In this document: one piece after another, positions 20,371 to 30,272 of the stretch
How the letters are laid out: the number at the start of each line of letters is the position of its first letter
Numbering within the stretch: the first letter of the stretch is position 1
Source: Pseudoips prasinana
Lineage: Eukaryota > Arthropoda > Insecta > Lepidoptera > Nolidae
Length of the DNA: 64,000 nt
NCBI GenBank assembly: GCA_951640165.1
Contig: OX621249.1
Coordinates: 5,507,001-5,571,000 of the forward strand
Direction: 5' to 3'
Notes under the pieces: model-generated
The model's database searches: none
Told to the model about the DNA's origin: nothing
Seen by the model: only the letters and a program-made list of their open reading frames with translations
Translations under genes and position numbers: made by a program

Positions 20371-21180
20371 TATGTCTGAATTCTTACATCATCAACCTGA
20401 TAGGCGAGGAAAAATTATTGGACATTTAATTCAACACGACCAGTTCATCACCAACAATGTCTGAATTCTTACATCATCAACCTGATAGGCGAGGAAAAAT
20501 AATTGGACGTTTAATTCAACACGACCAGTTCATCACCAACAACATGGAAGACAAAATTCAGGCAAGGAGAAAGAGCGGCAGACCGAGACGTAAATATATG
20601 GACCAGGTGAAGGAAGTTTAAAAATGGATGCTTACAAGGGAGTCAAGGATAAAGCTTACGACACAGAAGGCTACTGCTACATCGACAAGTGCACAACACT
20701 TAAGGGAAGAGTATGGACCAGGTGAAGGAAGTTGTGAAAATGGAGGCTTACAAGGAAGTCAAGGATAAATAAAGCTTACGACAGAGAAGGCTGGAAACTG
20801 CTACACCGACAAGTGCACAACACTTAAAGAGAGAGTATTGACCAGGTGAAGGAAGTTGTGAAAATGGAGGCTTACAAGCAATTCAAGGATAAAGCTTACG
20901 ACAGAGAAGGCTGGAAACTGCTACACCGACAAGTGCACAACACTTAAAGAGAGAGTATGGACCAGGTGAAGGAAGTTGTGAAAATGGAGGCTTACAAGGA
21001 AGTCAAGGATAAGGCTTACGACAGAGAAGGCTAGGTACTGCTACACCGACAAGTGCACAACACTTAAAGAGAGAGTATGGACCAGGTGAAGGAAGTTGTG
21101 AAAATGGACACATACAAGGAAGTCAAGGATAAGGCTTACGACAGAGAAGGCTGGAAACTGCTACACCGACAAGAGCCTGA
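20371..21180 (+). repeat. LINE-derived minisatellite: 85-bp duplication plus ~120-bp tandem units
   Basis: First an 85-bp direct duplication (unit starts ATGTCTGAATTCTTACATC at 20372 and at 20457). Then a tandem array whose units start with GACCAGGTGAAGGAAGTT at 20601, 20716, 20840, 20960 and 21080 (spacings 115, 124, 120, 120), the last one partial. Translation gives YMDQVKEVVKMEAYKEVKDK, then AYDREGWKLLHRQ, preceded by RRGKIIGHLIQHDQFI and KSGRPRR. This is the C-terminal tail common to many insect LINE ORFs (GHI-RHD, GRPR, QVKE, VKD-A-DR--WR-LHRQ). So one coding tail has been amplified in place; unit lengths 115 and 124 break the frame. Confidence 0.85.
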
Positions 21181-21187
21181 TCTCAAA

Positions 21188-21450
21188 ATTTAATAGAGAG
21201 CCTGACGTCGTCCACTACTGGACAAAGGCCTCCTCCAAAGGTTTCTATAACGTTCGCATTTGAAGAGGTTTGCTGTAGTCACCGCGCTTGGAATACAAAT
21301 TGGCGACCACAGTTAAGTTAGGTTAGATTAACTAGGACATAGGTGGCGCTGCTGCCCGACTACCTGGTGTATCCCTAAGTCGCCTTTTAGGTCACCCACG
21401 GGATGTTATGGGGTGGCCCTGTTATTCTTTCTAGGCCGTAAACCACAGTA
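21188..21450 (-). mobile_element. RTE-like LINE 3' end
   Basis: GTCCACTACTGGACAAAGGC then CTCCTCCAAAGGTTTCTATA, GTGGCGCTGCTGCCCGACTA and CACCCACGGGATGTTATGGG, ending at CTAGGCCGTAAACCACA. The same order occurs at 46665-46870. On the minus strand it is the region upstream of an RTE-type tail. Confidence 0.6.
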
Positions 21451-21508
21451 TTAAAATAATTGTGAATTTAAAATTAAATAAATTGTATTCAATTACCTTT
21501 ATTTGTTA

Positions 21509-21694
21509 CTAGCCCTGCCCCGCGGTTTTACCCGCGTTAAATTTTATAAATTATCGCAGCTCTTCCCCCGTAAGTGATAGTGTGATAATATGTAGCCTAT
21601 ATGTTGACCCGACCTCTTACTAATACAAGTACCATTTTTAAAAAATATTCAATGTACAGTTTTGACCTTCCTACGATTTTATTATATGTATAGA
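21509..21694 (-). mobile_element. Helitron family 3, internally deleted
   Basis: CTAG end with CCCCGCGGTTTTACCCGCG, GTTGACCCGACCTCTTAC, then directly TTCAATGTACAGTTTTGACC and ATTATATGTATAGA, which is the 5' TC end in reverse (TCTATACATATAATAAAATC). Compared with 11693-12025 about 130-140 bp of the body are missing. Confidence 0.8.
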
Positions 21695-21699
21695 TTAAA

Positions 21700-22320
21700 T
21701 TATAAATTTATCTCGGAGCCACAAAACTAGAAAAATATATTTGGATAGCAAACTAATATATTATGGGTACAAAATGTATTGAGAATTTTGAAACTCTTCA
21801 CTGTAATTTATTTTAACAACTACTTAAGAGTCTAGACAGAATACGATTGAAACGAGTAAGTATCGCTTTATATTCAAATTGCTATTTGTAATAGTCAATT
21901 GATGATAATATTGCAGTAACCGCAACGATTGCTAAGTTGTATTGAATTACTTGAGTGTTCGAATGCGACTAACATCGGATTCGAGTACTCGACGTGTTAG
22001 CACCTCTTCAGAATGGTCCACGGAGGACTGAAACACGTGTTGGTTATCATACCGGCGCGTGTACCGGGTTCAATGCATATTGCATACCGGCTCGATTGAA
22101 CTGACAATTAGCGGAATTAATACTACATATTTAATTTTGTATTTTGAATGTTATGAATTTCCGCAAAATAATGCCTGATTCCATTACTTAAATAAATAAA
22201 TAAAAAATAAATATCTTGGGCCAACCAACACATGCCGTCCAATCCCAAACTATGCAGAGCCTGTATGTTCACAGTTATACGAGTTCATATCAAATCGTCA
22301 ACGCTGCACCACCCAAATAA
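21700..22320. other. No gene recognised
   Basis: AT-rich; at 22225-22290 a degraded SINE-A-like tail (CCAATCCCAAACTATGCAG) can be discerned in reverse. Confidence 0.35.
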
Positions 22321-23040
22321 TAATAATAAAACATTTATTTCAGATAGTTGCATCGATAGTATTGTTAGTAAATTAATCTAGTATAAAAATAAATTAAATG
22401 AAGTAGCCAACCCCTACGACTTTGCCCACCCAGTGGCTTAATATGGGGTTGCCAAACTGCTCTGAATTGGTTCTCAGAATGCTGTTGTGACTACTACGCG
22501 TCCGGTGCAATATTGACGCCTCCCTCTTGCGGATGATCTCTTGGTAGTCCCAGCAGCATTCTGAAACCATTATTGTATTGAACCCGAAGGGCGTTATAAG
22601 CTTGGCGCGTATACCTAATCCACAGGCTATAGGTGTAGAAAGATTGACAGAAGGCTTTGAAAAGAGTTACTTTTAGCTGCTTACTACACCGTGTCATCGT
22701 GCGGGCCAGCATATTACACCTTACCGCCAACGACCTTCGTTCCCTTTCAATGTCTTTGTCATTTTTAAGGTCTGGTGTTATAATATTTCCCAAGTATTTA
22801 AGGCTATTAACTCGCTTAATGGACAAGCCTTTTCATAATATTTTAGGTACCTCAGCAGGATCATATTTCTTACCAGCGTTAAATATGAGAAGCTCACTCT
22901 TATCACAATTGTATTCGAGACATGTGAATCTACATATTTTTCACAAGTCTAAATAAGCAGCCTGAAACCGTTAGGGGTGGCGCCAAAAGAACCATATCGT
23001 CGGCGTAGCTAATGTGGCTGACACACGACACATTATAGGC
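22320..23040 (-). pseudogene. CR1-like LINE, reverse transcriptase C-terminal part and 3' end
   Basis: On the minus strand a YADD box (complement near 23006-23018, reading SAISYADDMVLLAP) opens the fragment. After a degraded stretch the frame 22826-22494 reads IKRVNSLKYLGNIITPDLKN, DIERERRSLAVRCNMLARTM, YNALRVQYNNGFRMLLGLPR. The YADD motif followed by SLKYLG is the normal order of the RT palm and thumb in LINEs. The end is AT-rich with a (TAA)n tract near 22317, as a 3' tail. The second copy of the family is at 62780-63135. 5'-truncated and interrupted by frameshift, so inactive. Confidence 0.85.
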
Positions 23041-23084
23041 ATAAGATAATATAACTCTTTATTGTACACCAAACAATTAATCAT

Positions 23085-23341
23085 ATCCTCAGATATTATT
23101 AACACACGGCCTTCTGATCCCAAACTAATCAGAGCTTCTGCTATGGAAATTAGATAATTGATATACTACATTAGACTACTTTTCTTAATAATATATAATA
23201 GAATACCTACTTATAAAATAGTGACACCCGGACTCAGGACCAACAGACATGTAAATGCACATAAATATCTGTCCTGGATGGGAATCGAACCTACGACCTG
23301 CTGCGTGAAAGGCTAGCATCTACCAGCCACGCCTACCGGCC
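23085..23341 (-). mobile_element. SINE-A, near full length
   Basis: Reverse copy: CAGATATTATTAACACACGG, GATCCCAAACTAATCAGAGC, ATATCTGTCCTGGATGGGAA, TCGAACCTACGACCTGC, ACCAGCCACGCCTACCGGCC. The complete head-to-tail order is preserved. Confidence 0.85.
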
Positions 23342-23389
23342 TAATGCTAGAAACAGGGATAAAAATTTGCATCACATAATTGTACAATT

Positions 23390-23470
23390 CGCGGCCTTAC
23401 CACTAAAGATAATCTCTTCCAGACAACCTGTTATAATAGTTGCATAAATGAATGAAGGAAATATTTATTT
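23390..23470 (-). mobile_element. Retroposon Y fragment
   Basis: ATAATCTCTTCCAGACAACC in reverse matches the GGTTGTCTGGAAGA signature; ends in a degraded AT-rich stretch. Confidence 0.5.
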
Positions 23471-23577
23471 GCCAGAATATATGTTACAGAGTAGTCAACG
23501 ACGAGTATAGTTTCACTTTATTCAACATACATATGTTGTGCAAAATATTAGGTTAAAAATTTAATCTAATTTAAGAG

Positions 23578-23662
23578 GGGTAGGGCACAGCGTTCGTTCG
23601 CTCAAAGAGCAACCCGACTGAGGAAGTACCTCCACCTTACAGAAGACATATTTTAATAATAA
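23578..23662 (+). mobile_element. Retroposon Z, 5' part only
   Basis: GGTAGGGCACAGCGTTCGTT, AGCAACCCGACTGAGGAAG and CTCCACCTTACAGAAGACAT; truncated after about 85 bp. Confidence 0.7.
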
Positions 23663-23684
23663 CATTTATTAATATAATATATAT

Positions 23685-25132
23685 AATAATATTCTGGGAC
23701 ACTATTAACACACGGCCATCTGAGCCCAAACTAAACAGAGCTTGTACTATGGAAACCAGATAACTGATATAATACATATACTACTTTTCTTTTGTAAATT
23801 CAGAATTCAGAAGGTCGATATAAATGGTAAAAAATCTGCGGGATCCCCAGTGGTAATGGGCGTTCCACAGGGATCGATTCTCGGCCCATTCTTATTTTTA
23901 ATCTATATAAATGACTTACCCTACTATGTAAGGGATAAACATGAGATTGTTTTGTTTGCGGATGATACTTCATTGACGTTTAAAATAAATCGACAATTAC
24001 GCAATTTTGACGAAGTAAATGACGCAATCTCTAAAGTTGTTCATTGGTTTAATGCTAATAATCTTTTGCTAAATGACAAGAAAATTAAAGTCATAAAATT
24101 CTCTAAACCTAATGTGAAACAGGTGGCTACCAATGTACAGCTTAATGGAGCTGGATTGACCCCTGTTAAGTCAACTGTGTTTTTGGGTATCACAATTGAT
24201 TCAAAACTACAATGGGGCCCACAAATAGAAAAACTATCAGGCAAATTAAGTTCTGCTGCATATGCTGTTAAAACTATAAGACGGCTTACTGATGTGGATA
24301 CAGCTAGAATGGTTTATTTCAGTTATTTTCATAGTATAATGTTCTATGGAATTCTTCTCTGGGGTAGCGCTGCGGACATTAACACCATATTTGTATTGCA
24401 AAAAAGAGCTGTAAGAGCAATATATAAACTTGGTCCGCGAGAATCTTTGAGAGAGAAGTTTAAAGAGATTAACATTCTGACTGTAGCATGTCAGTATATA
24501 TATGAGAATCTAATTTATATGCATAAATATAAAGTCTGTAAAAGGAGTGATACTCATAATATAAATACTCGATATAAGCATAACTTTGTGTTACATACCA
24601 CCCGTCTCCACAAAGTAAGTAACTCTTTTATGGGGCAATGTATAAGATTCTATAACAAACTTCCCAGTGATATCCGAGAAATGTCTATGAATAAGTTTAA
24701 AAGAATTATAATAGCCAAATTGTGTAGCAGGGCTTATTACAAAACTTCTGATTATTTAAGTGACAAAACAGCTTGGGATTGAGTCGCTCTAAATTAACAC
24801 ATTTAAATACAACGTAAATTTATTTAAGAAATATATATTTTAAAAAAGGATTCCTACTGAGTTTTCTGGCAGTGTTTCTCAGTAGCTGCCACGTCATGCA
24901 CTGCACGGTAGGGTAAAAAAAATTGACGATTCCACACAAATGTAATATTTTAACGGAATAAATGACTTTTGAATTTTGAATTTTAAATACATACTAATAT
25001 AGATAAATACACCCAGACTCAGGACAAGCAGACATGTTCATGCACACAAATATCTGTCCTGGGTGGGAATCGAACCCACGACCTGCAGCGTGAAAGGCAG
25101 CGTATCTACCAATCACGCCATAAGGCCCGTCA
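23685..25132 (-). mobile_element. SINE-A split by a LINE insertion
   Basis: The left piece 23685-23799 is the SINE-A tail in reverse (TTCTGGGACACTATTAACAC, CTTGTACTATGGAAACCAG, ACTTTTCTTTTGTAAAT). The right piece 24985-25132 resumes exactly where it stopped (AAATACATACTAATATAGAT, GAATCGAACCCACGACCTGC, CACGCCATAAGGCCCG). Together they make one full element. The LINE at 23800-24984 lies between them in the opposite orientation. Confidence 0.85.
23800..24984 (+). pseudogene. Jockey/CR1-like LINE, 5'-truncated inside RT
   Basis: The frame 23742-24782 begins to be LINE-derived at about VDINGKKSAGSPVVMGVPQG. It then shows motif B' (GVPQGSILGPFLFL), motif C with the catalytic pair (FADDTSL, Asp codons near 23961-23966), LGITIDSKLQWGPQIEKLSG in the thumb, and the C-terminal tail SNSFMGQCIRFYNKLPSDI, KLCSRAYYKTSDYLSDK. 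The endonuclease and RT motifs before B' are missing. After the stop, a 3' UTR of about 200 bp ends AATAAATGACTTTTGAATTT. The ORF itself is uninterrupted from the truncation to the stop, so this is one of the younger copies. The first residues (before about 23800) come from the host SINE. Confidence 0.9.
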
Positions 25133-25224
25133 GTGAATAGTGAGTGACTAGACGCTCTATTTCATCAATTTGGATTGGATCATCCCATCGTCCAAATTCA
25201 TGAAATACAGCGTCTAAATTCATG

Positions 25225-25332
25225 AAATAGAGTGTGTCTGCGATTGTGCATACACTCCTGCACTTTAGTTCGTCCAGCGTAGTTGGCTGGTCTCAGCTAA
25301 GATTTTCCGCCGCAGCTGAAATTCGGTGAGGA
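25225..25332 (+). mobile_element. SINE-D 3' fragment
   Basis: GTGTCTGCGATTGTGCATAC to GCAGCTGAAATTCGGTGAGG matches the last 110 bp of family SINE-D (see 42847-43229). Confidence 0.7.
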
Positions 25333-25334
25333 CC

Positions 25335-25612
25335 ACTACCATTTGTTTTAGATATTCATATTAGAGATACATAATATTAAAAACTTCAACTAAACATAAT
25401 CTCCTTGACAATAACTTAATACAAGCTAGCTAAATGTCACTACCATTATAAAATAAAGTGTATAAATGTTTTAACATTCCGTGTACCTACCTAAATATCT
25501 GTAATAAGTAACTAGAAATAATAACTGTATTACTACTAACATGTTCTGACTATTTACAAGCGCTTTTTTAAAGTCTACGTGAATAAAAACCTTTTTTATT
25601 TATTTTATTATT
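25335..25612 (+). mobile_element. Retroposon X
   Basis: From ATATTCATATTAGAGATAC and CTCCTTGACAATAACTTAAT to ACGTGAATAAAAACC and the T-rich end. Directly joined to a SINE-A tail on its right. Confidence 0.75.
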
Positions 25613-25795
25613 TATGTCTGTTTGTCCTGAGTCTGGGTGTAAATTATCTATATAATGTGTATGTATGTATTTACAAAAGAAAAGTAGTAGGTAGGTATAT
25701 GTAGTATATCAGTTTTCTGGTTTCCATAGTACAAGCTCTGCTTAGTTTGGGATCAGATGGCTGTGTGTGAATAATGTCCCAGGATATTATTATTA
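25613..25795 (+). mobile_element. SINE-A, headless
   Basis: TATGTCTGTTTGTCCTGAGT, CTGGGTGTAAATTATC, CATAGTACAAGCTCTGCTTA, AATGTCCCAGGATATTATTA. The tRNA-like head is absent; the 5' end joins retroposon X. Confidence 0.8.
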
Positions 25796-26285
25796 TTCAC
25801 AAATTATGTGCACTGGTTTCAAAGATCATTAAAATTTATATTTATTCGTATGTCTGTTCGCGATAACCCATCCCAATAGGTTCAATGCCATCATATGACG
25901 TAAATCGGCCTCGCTCATGAGCAGAATAAAAGGCTGTCACAATAGCCTCTTACAGCCTGTGGCGGCCGATAATTCTTCCACCATAATAAGACAAAATGTG
26001 AAAAGACTTATACCCTAATATTATAGTGGATGGGTGGTCCTCTCATTAATTCCTCTTTAGTTAAGTTACTAACATTATTGTTAGTAAGTGTAAGCGTAAG
26101 CCTGTTACTTACAATTTATGAATATTTTAGTTCTCCGAAAAAAAATATTATTATTAATTTATTCAGAGAACAATTTTACAACCGTATTTGAATATTAACG
26201 AGACTTACATACTAGACACAAATAATTAAAAAAAAGGAATTTATATAATACCAATAAAAATACAATAATGAATAAAGCTACGACG
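25796..26285. other. No gene recognised
   Basis: No recognised coding sequence; CAGCCTGTGGCGGCCGATAA near 25950 is a GC-rich patch of unknown origin. Confidence 0.35.
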
Positions 26286-26289
26286 AAAC

Positions 26290-26560
26290 ATAATTAATAA
26301 AGTCACCTTAATATTTAAATTCGTCTACTGAGTAAAAGCACCCTTCCAGCAAAAGCTTTTTTAATTTATTTTTAAATATGTTAGGACTATCGATAGTTTT
26401 AAGCTCAACCGGCAGGGAGTTAAATAATTTTACCGCTTGATATCTACAGCCATGCATCGCGACATTTAACCTTGGTTGCAAAGGAACCTACAAATCTTTC
26501 CTTCTAGTATTAAGTCTTAGTTCTCTTTGTGCTTGCGTTTCATACTTACGCTGATGTCTT
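26290..26560 (-). pseudogene. LINE ORF C-terminus
   Basis: On the minus strand: KLFNSLPVELKTI, DSPNIFKNKLKKLLLEGCFY, SVDEFKY and a stop. The pattern F-N-LP--L followed by FK-KLK--LL---FYSV-E is the usual end of CR1/jockey-type LINE ORFs. Upstream patches (LNTRRKDL-like) fit the same family but are degraded. 5'-truncated. Confidence 0.75.
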
Positions 26561-26619
26561 TTAATTTAGATATTCTATTCTACTTGGCTCTTTTTATTTT
26601 AAAAAAGATAACGCACACA

Positions 26620-26800
26620 CTCGTGAATTAAATCCCTGTGTTGCAAAATACTATACAAACATATAATTGACGGACACAAAGTACATCCAGATTCAGAAAA
26701 AAAATTGGTGGGTCGCACAAATAGTTGTCCTTTGTCGGAATCGAACCCAAGGCACGAAGTAGTGATTATTTTAAACTACTGTGCAACTTGTGCAGTCACT
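26620..26800 (-). mobile_element. SINE-C
   Basis: Reverse copy: AAATCCCTGTGTTGCAAAAT, ACATCCAGATTCAG, CAAATAGTTGTCCTTTGTCG, GAATCGAACCCAAGGCACGA. The tRNA-like head is at the right. Family members are at 6415, 28395, 32785 and 39462. Confidence 0.75.
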
Positions 26801-27215
26801 TTTGTTTGATTAAAAAATTTCTAAAATTTTAGAACAACTTCATCTCTATATGGGCTATCGCTGAAAATTTGAATATACTAAAAGCCTCAACTGCTCATTA
26901 TCCTATGACCTGATATCCACTAACCTATGTGAACTAACCAGCTCACTAAATACTTTAAGTAGGTAATACAAAGTTCATCAGTAATCCTACTTGGCGGTTA
27001 ATAACTGAACTACCTATCATGAACTATGAAGTAATGTGAAGTGGGCAATGCGGGTATAATCTAAGGCAATGAACATTAGCTTATGTAACGAGCGGCGAGG
27101 TGCACTGTTGACTATGACCAGCGGCGACTCAGCTCATGAAATACTAATTATTTGTCTGCACTGCGTACGAAGTTGGAGACAGTGATACTGATGTACTGGA
27201 TGAGCCTCGATTGAT
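26801..27215. other. No gene recognised
   Basis: No recognised feature. Confidence 0.35.
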
Positions 27216-27639
27216 TTAAATCTTCATCACATGAGCTGAAAGACGTCCACTGCTGGGCAAGATCTCCATAAAGGCTGGTCTTGTGCTGCTCGTATCCAGC
27301 GGCTTCACACACCTTTTGCAAGATCATCGGATCACCTTGTAAGGGGTCTACCCATCATTCCATACCATACTTCCTCCTTCCTCTTTTATATATTATGTAT
27401 GTATTTTGTTATTTTATATATTATACACTGTATTGTATTTAATAGAATGTATATATTATGTAATGTTTATGTATGTATTTATGTTTATCATATATATATA
27501 GACATAGGTACCATGTATTTGGTGTACCCCTTTACACTTTTATACACATTTTTATTTTTTTATTTTTTTATCTTTTTTAATCTTATTTATCCACTACTTC
27601 ATTTGTTACACACCCACTTTTTAAAACAATTACAGCTCC

Positions 27640-27745
27640 TATCCATCCAAAGGTTGTCTGGAAGAAATCGCTTAATGCGATACGACTGCCCATTGTACTA
27701 AATTATATTATTATTTTTTGTCCTACCTATTTATCTTGCTTGTGT
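27640..27745 (+). mobile_element. Retroposon Y 3' end
   Basis: CATCCAAAGGTTGTCTGGAA, GAAATCGCTTAATGCG, then a T-rich stretch, GTGTGTACAATAAT and an ATCAA-repeat tail. Part of the material inserted in the RTE fragment. Confidence 0.6.
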
Positions 27746-27749
27746 GTAC

Positions 27750-28225
27750 AATAATCAAATCAAATCAAATTTATTTTGTGAACATAGGTTATAAATACAG
27801 GTGATATTGATAATAACATAAAGTACATCCATGTTCTGCCTGTTAGGCATACAAAATTATATAAATAAAAAAAAAACACTGCTACACTGTACTTCTATAC
27901 ATGCACTTAACCCAAAAGCCAATTTAATTGTACAATAAATAATACTATAACGTGTCAAAATTAATCTTAAATTGAATGTCATACTTAAATATTTAAAATG
28001 AAAATGTCATAATTATTAACTATAAATTTAACTTGTCATTAAAATAGTCCTTTACACTATAATATGCTTTTTTTACAAGAAAACTTTTCAATTTATTTTT
28101 AAAATCCTGTAAATTGGAACAATTTAATATTTCCCCTGGAAGATGGTTGAATATGCGTGGTGCCATACAAAAAACACTATTGCTAAATTGAGCACTATGA
28201 TTTACTGAATAAAGAGTATTCTATT
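27750..28225 (-). pseudogene. LINE ORF C-terminus and 3' UTR
   Basis: On the minus strand: FNHLPGEILNCSNLQDFKNK, LKSFLVKKAYYSVKDYFNDK, LN. This is the terminal portion of a CR1/jockey-type LINE ORF; the AT-rich 3' UTR follows down to about 27755. A relative with more damage is at 15985-16440. Confidence 0.75.
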
Positions 28226-28394
28226 CTATTCTACCCACGCTGGCTCTTCCGGTTCGTAGTCGCCACTCGAGGACCTTTACCCCCAGCGCGCAGCGGCCGT
28301 AAGTTCTATGTGCCCCGCGCTCTGCCACTGAAGTTTGGTAATTTTGCACTGTGTCGGTTATTTTGGTTCGCCTGCAGATTTCAACATTTCTGAT

Positions 28395-28515
28395 TCATGA
28401 TACATCCAGACTCAGAACAACTATTTATGGCTCACCCAAATAGTTGTCCTGCGCGGAAATTTAAACCGGAACATTAAGTGGAGAGGCGTCTACCTTACAC
28501 TGCTGCGCCACACGT
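28395..28515 (-). mobile_element. SINE-C, partial
   Basis: GATACATCCAGACTCAGAAC, CAAATAGTTGTCCTGCGCGG and TGCTGCGCCACACGTCCAGT. The B-box region has drifted (AAATTTAAACCGG). Confidence 0.65.
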
Positions 28516-28599
28516 CCAGTCAAAAAAAAATCACGTCTTATAATATATTAATTTTTTATCATACTGATTACTTTTGATTCACTAACCATAAAGTAACTA

Positions 28600-28905
28600 A
28601 CCATAAGAATTGCGAAACTGAAGTGGCAGTGGGCGGGGCACATAGCTCGTAGAACCCATGGCCGTTGGGGCAGAAAGGTTCTTGAGTGGCGACCACGAAC
28701 CGGAAGACGCAGCATGGGCAGGCCCCCTACAAGATGGACCGATGATCTTGTGCGGGTGAAACTGCTGGATGCGAATAGCGCAAGACCGGCAATTGTGGAG
28801 ATCTTTGGGGGAGGCCTTTGTCCAGCAGTGGACGTCTTTCGGCTGATATGATGATGATGATGATGATATGATATGATATGATATGATGATGATGATGATG
28901 AAAGT
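28600..28905 (+). pseudogene. RTE-type LINE C-terminus with (GATGAT)/(ATATG) tail
   Basis: Reads RIAKLKWQWAGHIARRTHGR, WGRKVLEWRPRTGRRSMGRP, PTRWTDDLVRV, then a frame change, and finally AQDRQLW and GEAFVQQWT equivalents in another frame, ending CGGCTGATATGATGATGATG and ATATGATATG repeats. KWQWAGHIAR, GRP-TRWTDD and QQWT followed by a short tandem repeat tail typify RTE-clade 3' ends. 5'-truncated. Relatives: 5619, 27216, 43455, 48225, 53120, 58615, 59235. Confidence 0.85.
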
Positions 28906-29136
28906 AACTAACGGACTACCAACATTTAAATAAACACGCTATGTTTAATATGTTTTTTTTTGTAATTTCCTTAATCATAAACATTGTAGTGTGCTTAGGA
29001 GGTAAACGTACTTAAAGTCCCTGAGGATTCTTCTCATGGCTCTCCCTGCCAGGTCCAGATGTAGGAGACGGAGCCAGAAGAAAATTTATTTGAAAAATTA
29101 TGACATAAACGTCGCAAAATATTATAAACATTTCGC

Positions 29137-29380
29137 GTATATTGCTCTTATAAAGAGAGTAAAATCCCATAAGAGCAATGACTTGCTTTATATCATTTAA
29201 TCAGCAAATAATCATATTACGAAGGTAAGCGATTACCACGATGTATGGAAAAAGTTTAATAATTTTGAGTAATATTGCTCTTATAAGGAGAAATATTCCT
29301 CATAAAAATATTGTTTATGTCACTGAATCACCAAACAGACATATGAAGGAAACGGTTACCTTGATCTATGGAAAATTGCA
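29137..29380 (+). repeat. Diverged tandem duplication (~130 bp)
   Basis: The run TATTGCTCTTATAA, TAATCAGCAAATAATCATAT, GAAGGTAAGCGATTACC and TGTATGGAAAA recurs as ATTGCTCTTATAAGG, GAATCACCAAACAGACATAT, GAAGGAAACGGTTACC and TCTATGGAAAA. Two old copies in direct orientation, non-coding as far as I can see. Confidence 0.65.
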
Positions 29381-29416
29381 ATGTCCAGAATAGCAATATG
29401 CTATTCTGGACGTTGC
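29378..29416. repeat. 18-bp-arm hairpin
   Basis: GCAATGTCCAGAATAGCA and TGCTATTCTGGACGTTGC around ATA. One G/A difference between arms, still a G-U pair in RNA. Adjacent to the tandem duplication. Confidence 0.8.
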
Positions 29417-29609
29417 TGACCTTTTTAAAGACCTTATTTAAGACTCCGTGCTGTAGTCTCTTGGAAAATCCTCTTTCCCAAGACCTTATTCCAAAACCTA
29501 GGATTACAATAAAGGTTTCAAAATTCAATTTTAGAGTTTAGATTTTAATTTAGCGTTAATTATTTTAATAAACTAGTCTTGTAGGTATTTAGCAAATAAA
29601 TTTAGATTA

Positions 29610-29865
29610 AGCCCCCCAAAAAAAAAACATTTATTACGTTACAATAATGTGGAATCGTCAGTTTTTTTACCCTACCGTGCAGTGCATAACGTGGCAGCTA
29701 CTGAGAAACACGGCTAGAAAACTCAGTAGGAATCTTTTTTTTAATAATTTATTTCTTAACATAAAATTAAATTGTACTTAAATATTGTGTTAATTTAGAG
29801 CGACTAGACTCAATTCCAAGCCGTTTTGTCACTTAAATAATCAGAAGTTACTCTGGAGTGTCCAA
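29610..29865 (-). mobile_element. Jockey-like LINE 3' UTR
   Basis: TACCCTACCGTGCAGTGCAT, GTGGCAGCTACTGAGAAACA, AACTCAGTAGGAATC, then CACTTAAATAATCAGAAGTT at the right, which corresponds to the last codons (reverse of SDYLSDK) of the ORF at 23800. Almost only the 3' UTR is retained. Confidence 0.8.
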
Positions 29866-29869
29866 CGTA

Positions 29870-30270
29870 ACACTTCTATTTCCCTAATTCCTAGTTCTTT
29901 TCATAAATGCATGTGAGCTCGGTGCCGAGGAAATGCATGTAATAATACTGTAACGCATGCATTCCACATTTCCATGCAAATAAGATGTTTGTCCACTGTT
30001 CGCTTCCCGTCCATCCTGTTTCATTAGCGACGGCAGCTGGACACGTTATTTGTGTGCTAAGCAGGTAGAAATAAATGAAGTGATATTTGTGCTGCGAGAA
30101 TTCTGAATGAAAGGAAATGACACTTGCGCTGCGAAAAAGGCCCTTATTGCCTGCATAATAAAGACTTGGAGTCACGGTTATTGTAACTGCCTGGTGGTTC
30201 TATCAGCTGTAGCGTATTCAAACGCATATATTGACGTCCTGGAATCAAACTTCACTTATAAAAAATAATT
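29870..30270. other. No gene recognised
   Basis: The reverse open frame 29891-30175 has no domain I recognise. Confidence 0.35.
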
Positions 30271-30272
30271 CA

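Larger units (their letters stand above)
27216..28350 (-). mobile_element. RTE-type LINE fragment split by an insertion
   Basis: 27220-27354 is the distal RTE part in reverse (GAAAGACGTCCACTGCTGGG, AAGATCATCGGATCACC, AAGGGGTCTACCCA). 28230-28350 is the adjoining proximal part in reverse (TCTACCCACGCTGG, TCTTCCGGTTCGTAGTCGCC, ACTCGAGGACCTTT). TCTACCCA appears at both edges (27347-27354 and 28230-28237), as an 8-bp target-site duplication for the roughly 875-bp insert between. Confidence 0.75.

Noticed and set aside
20601..21180. CRISPR-like or satellite array
   Set aside because: Units are directly adjacent without unique spacers and translate to a LINE C-terminal tail; it is a coding-derived minisatellite in an animal genome.
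27399..27701. 100-codon hydrophobic open frame that looks like membrane segments
   Set aside because: It is the translation of a T-rich low-complexity stretch and runs into the retroposon Y 3' end.
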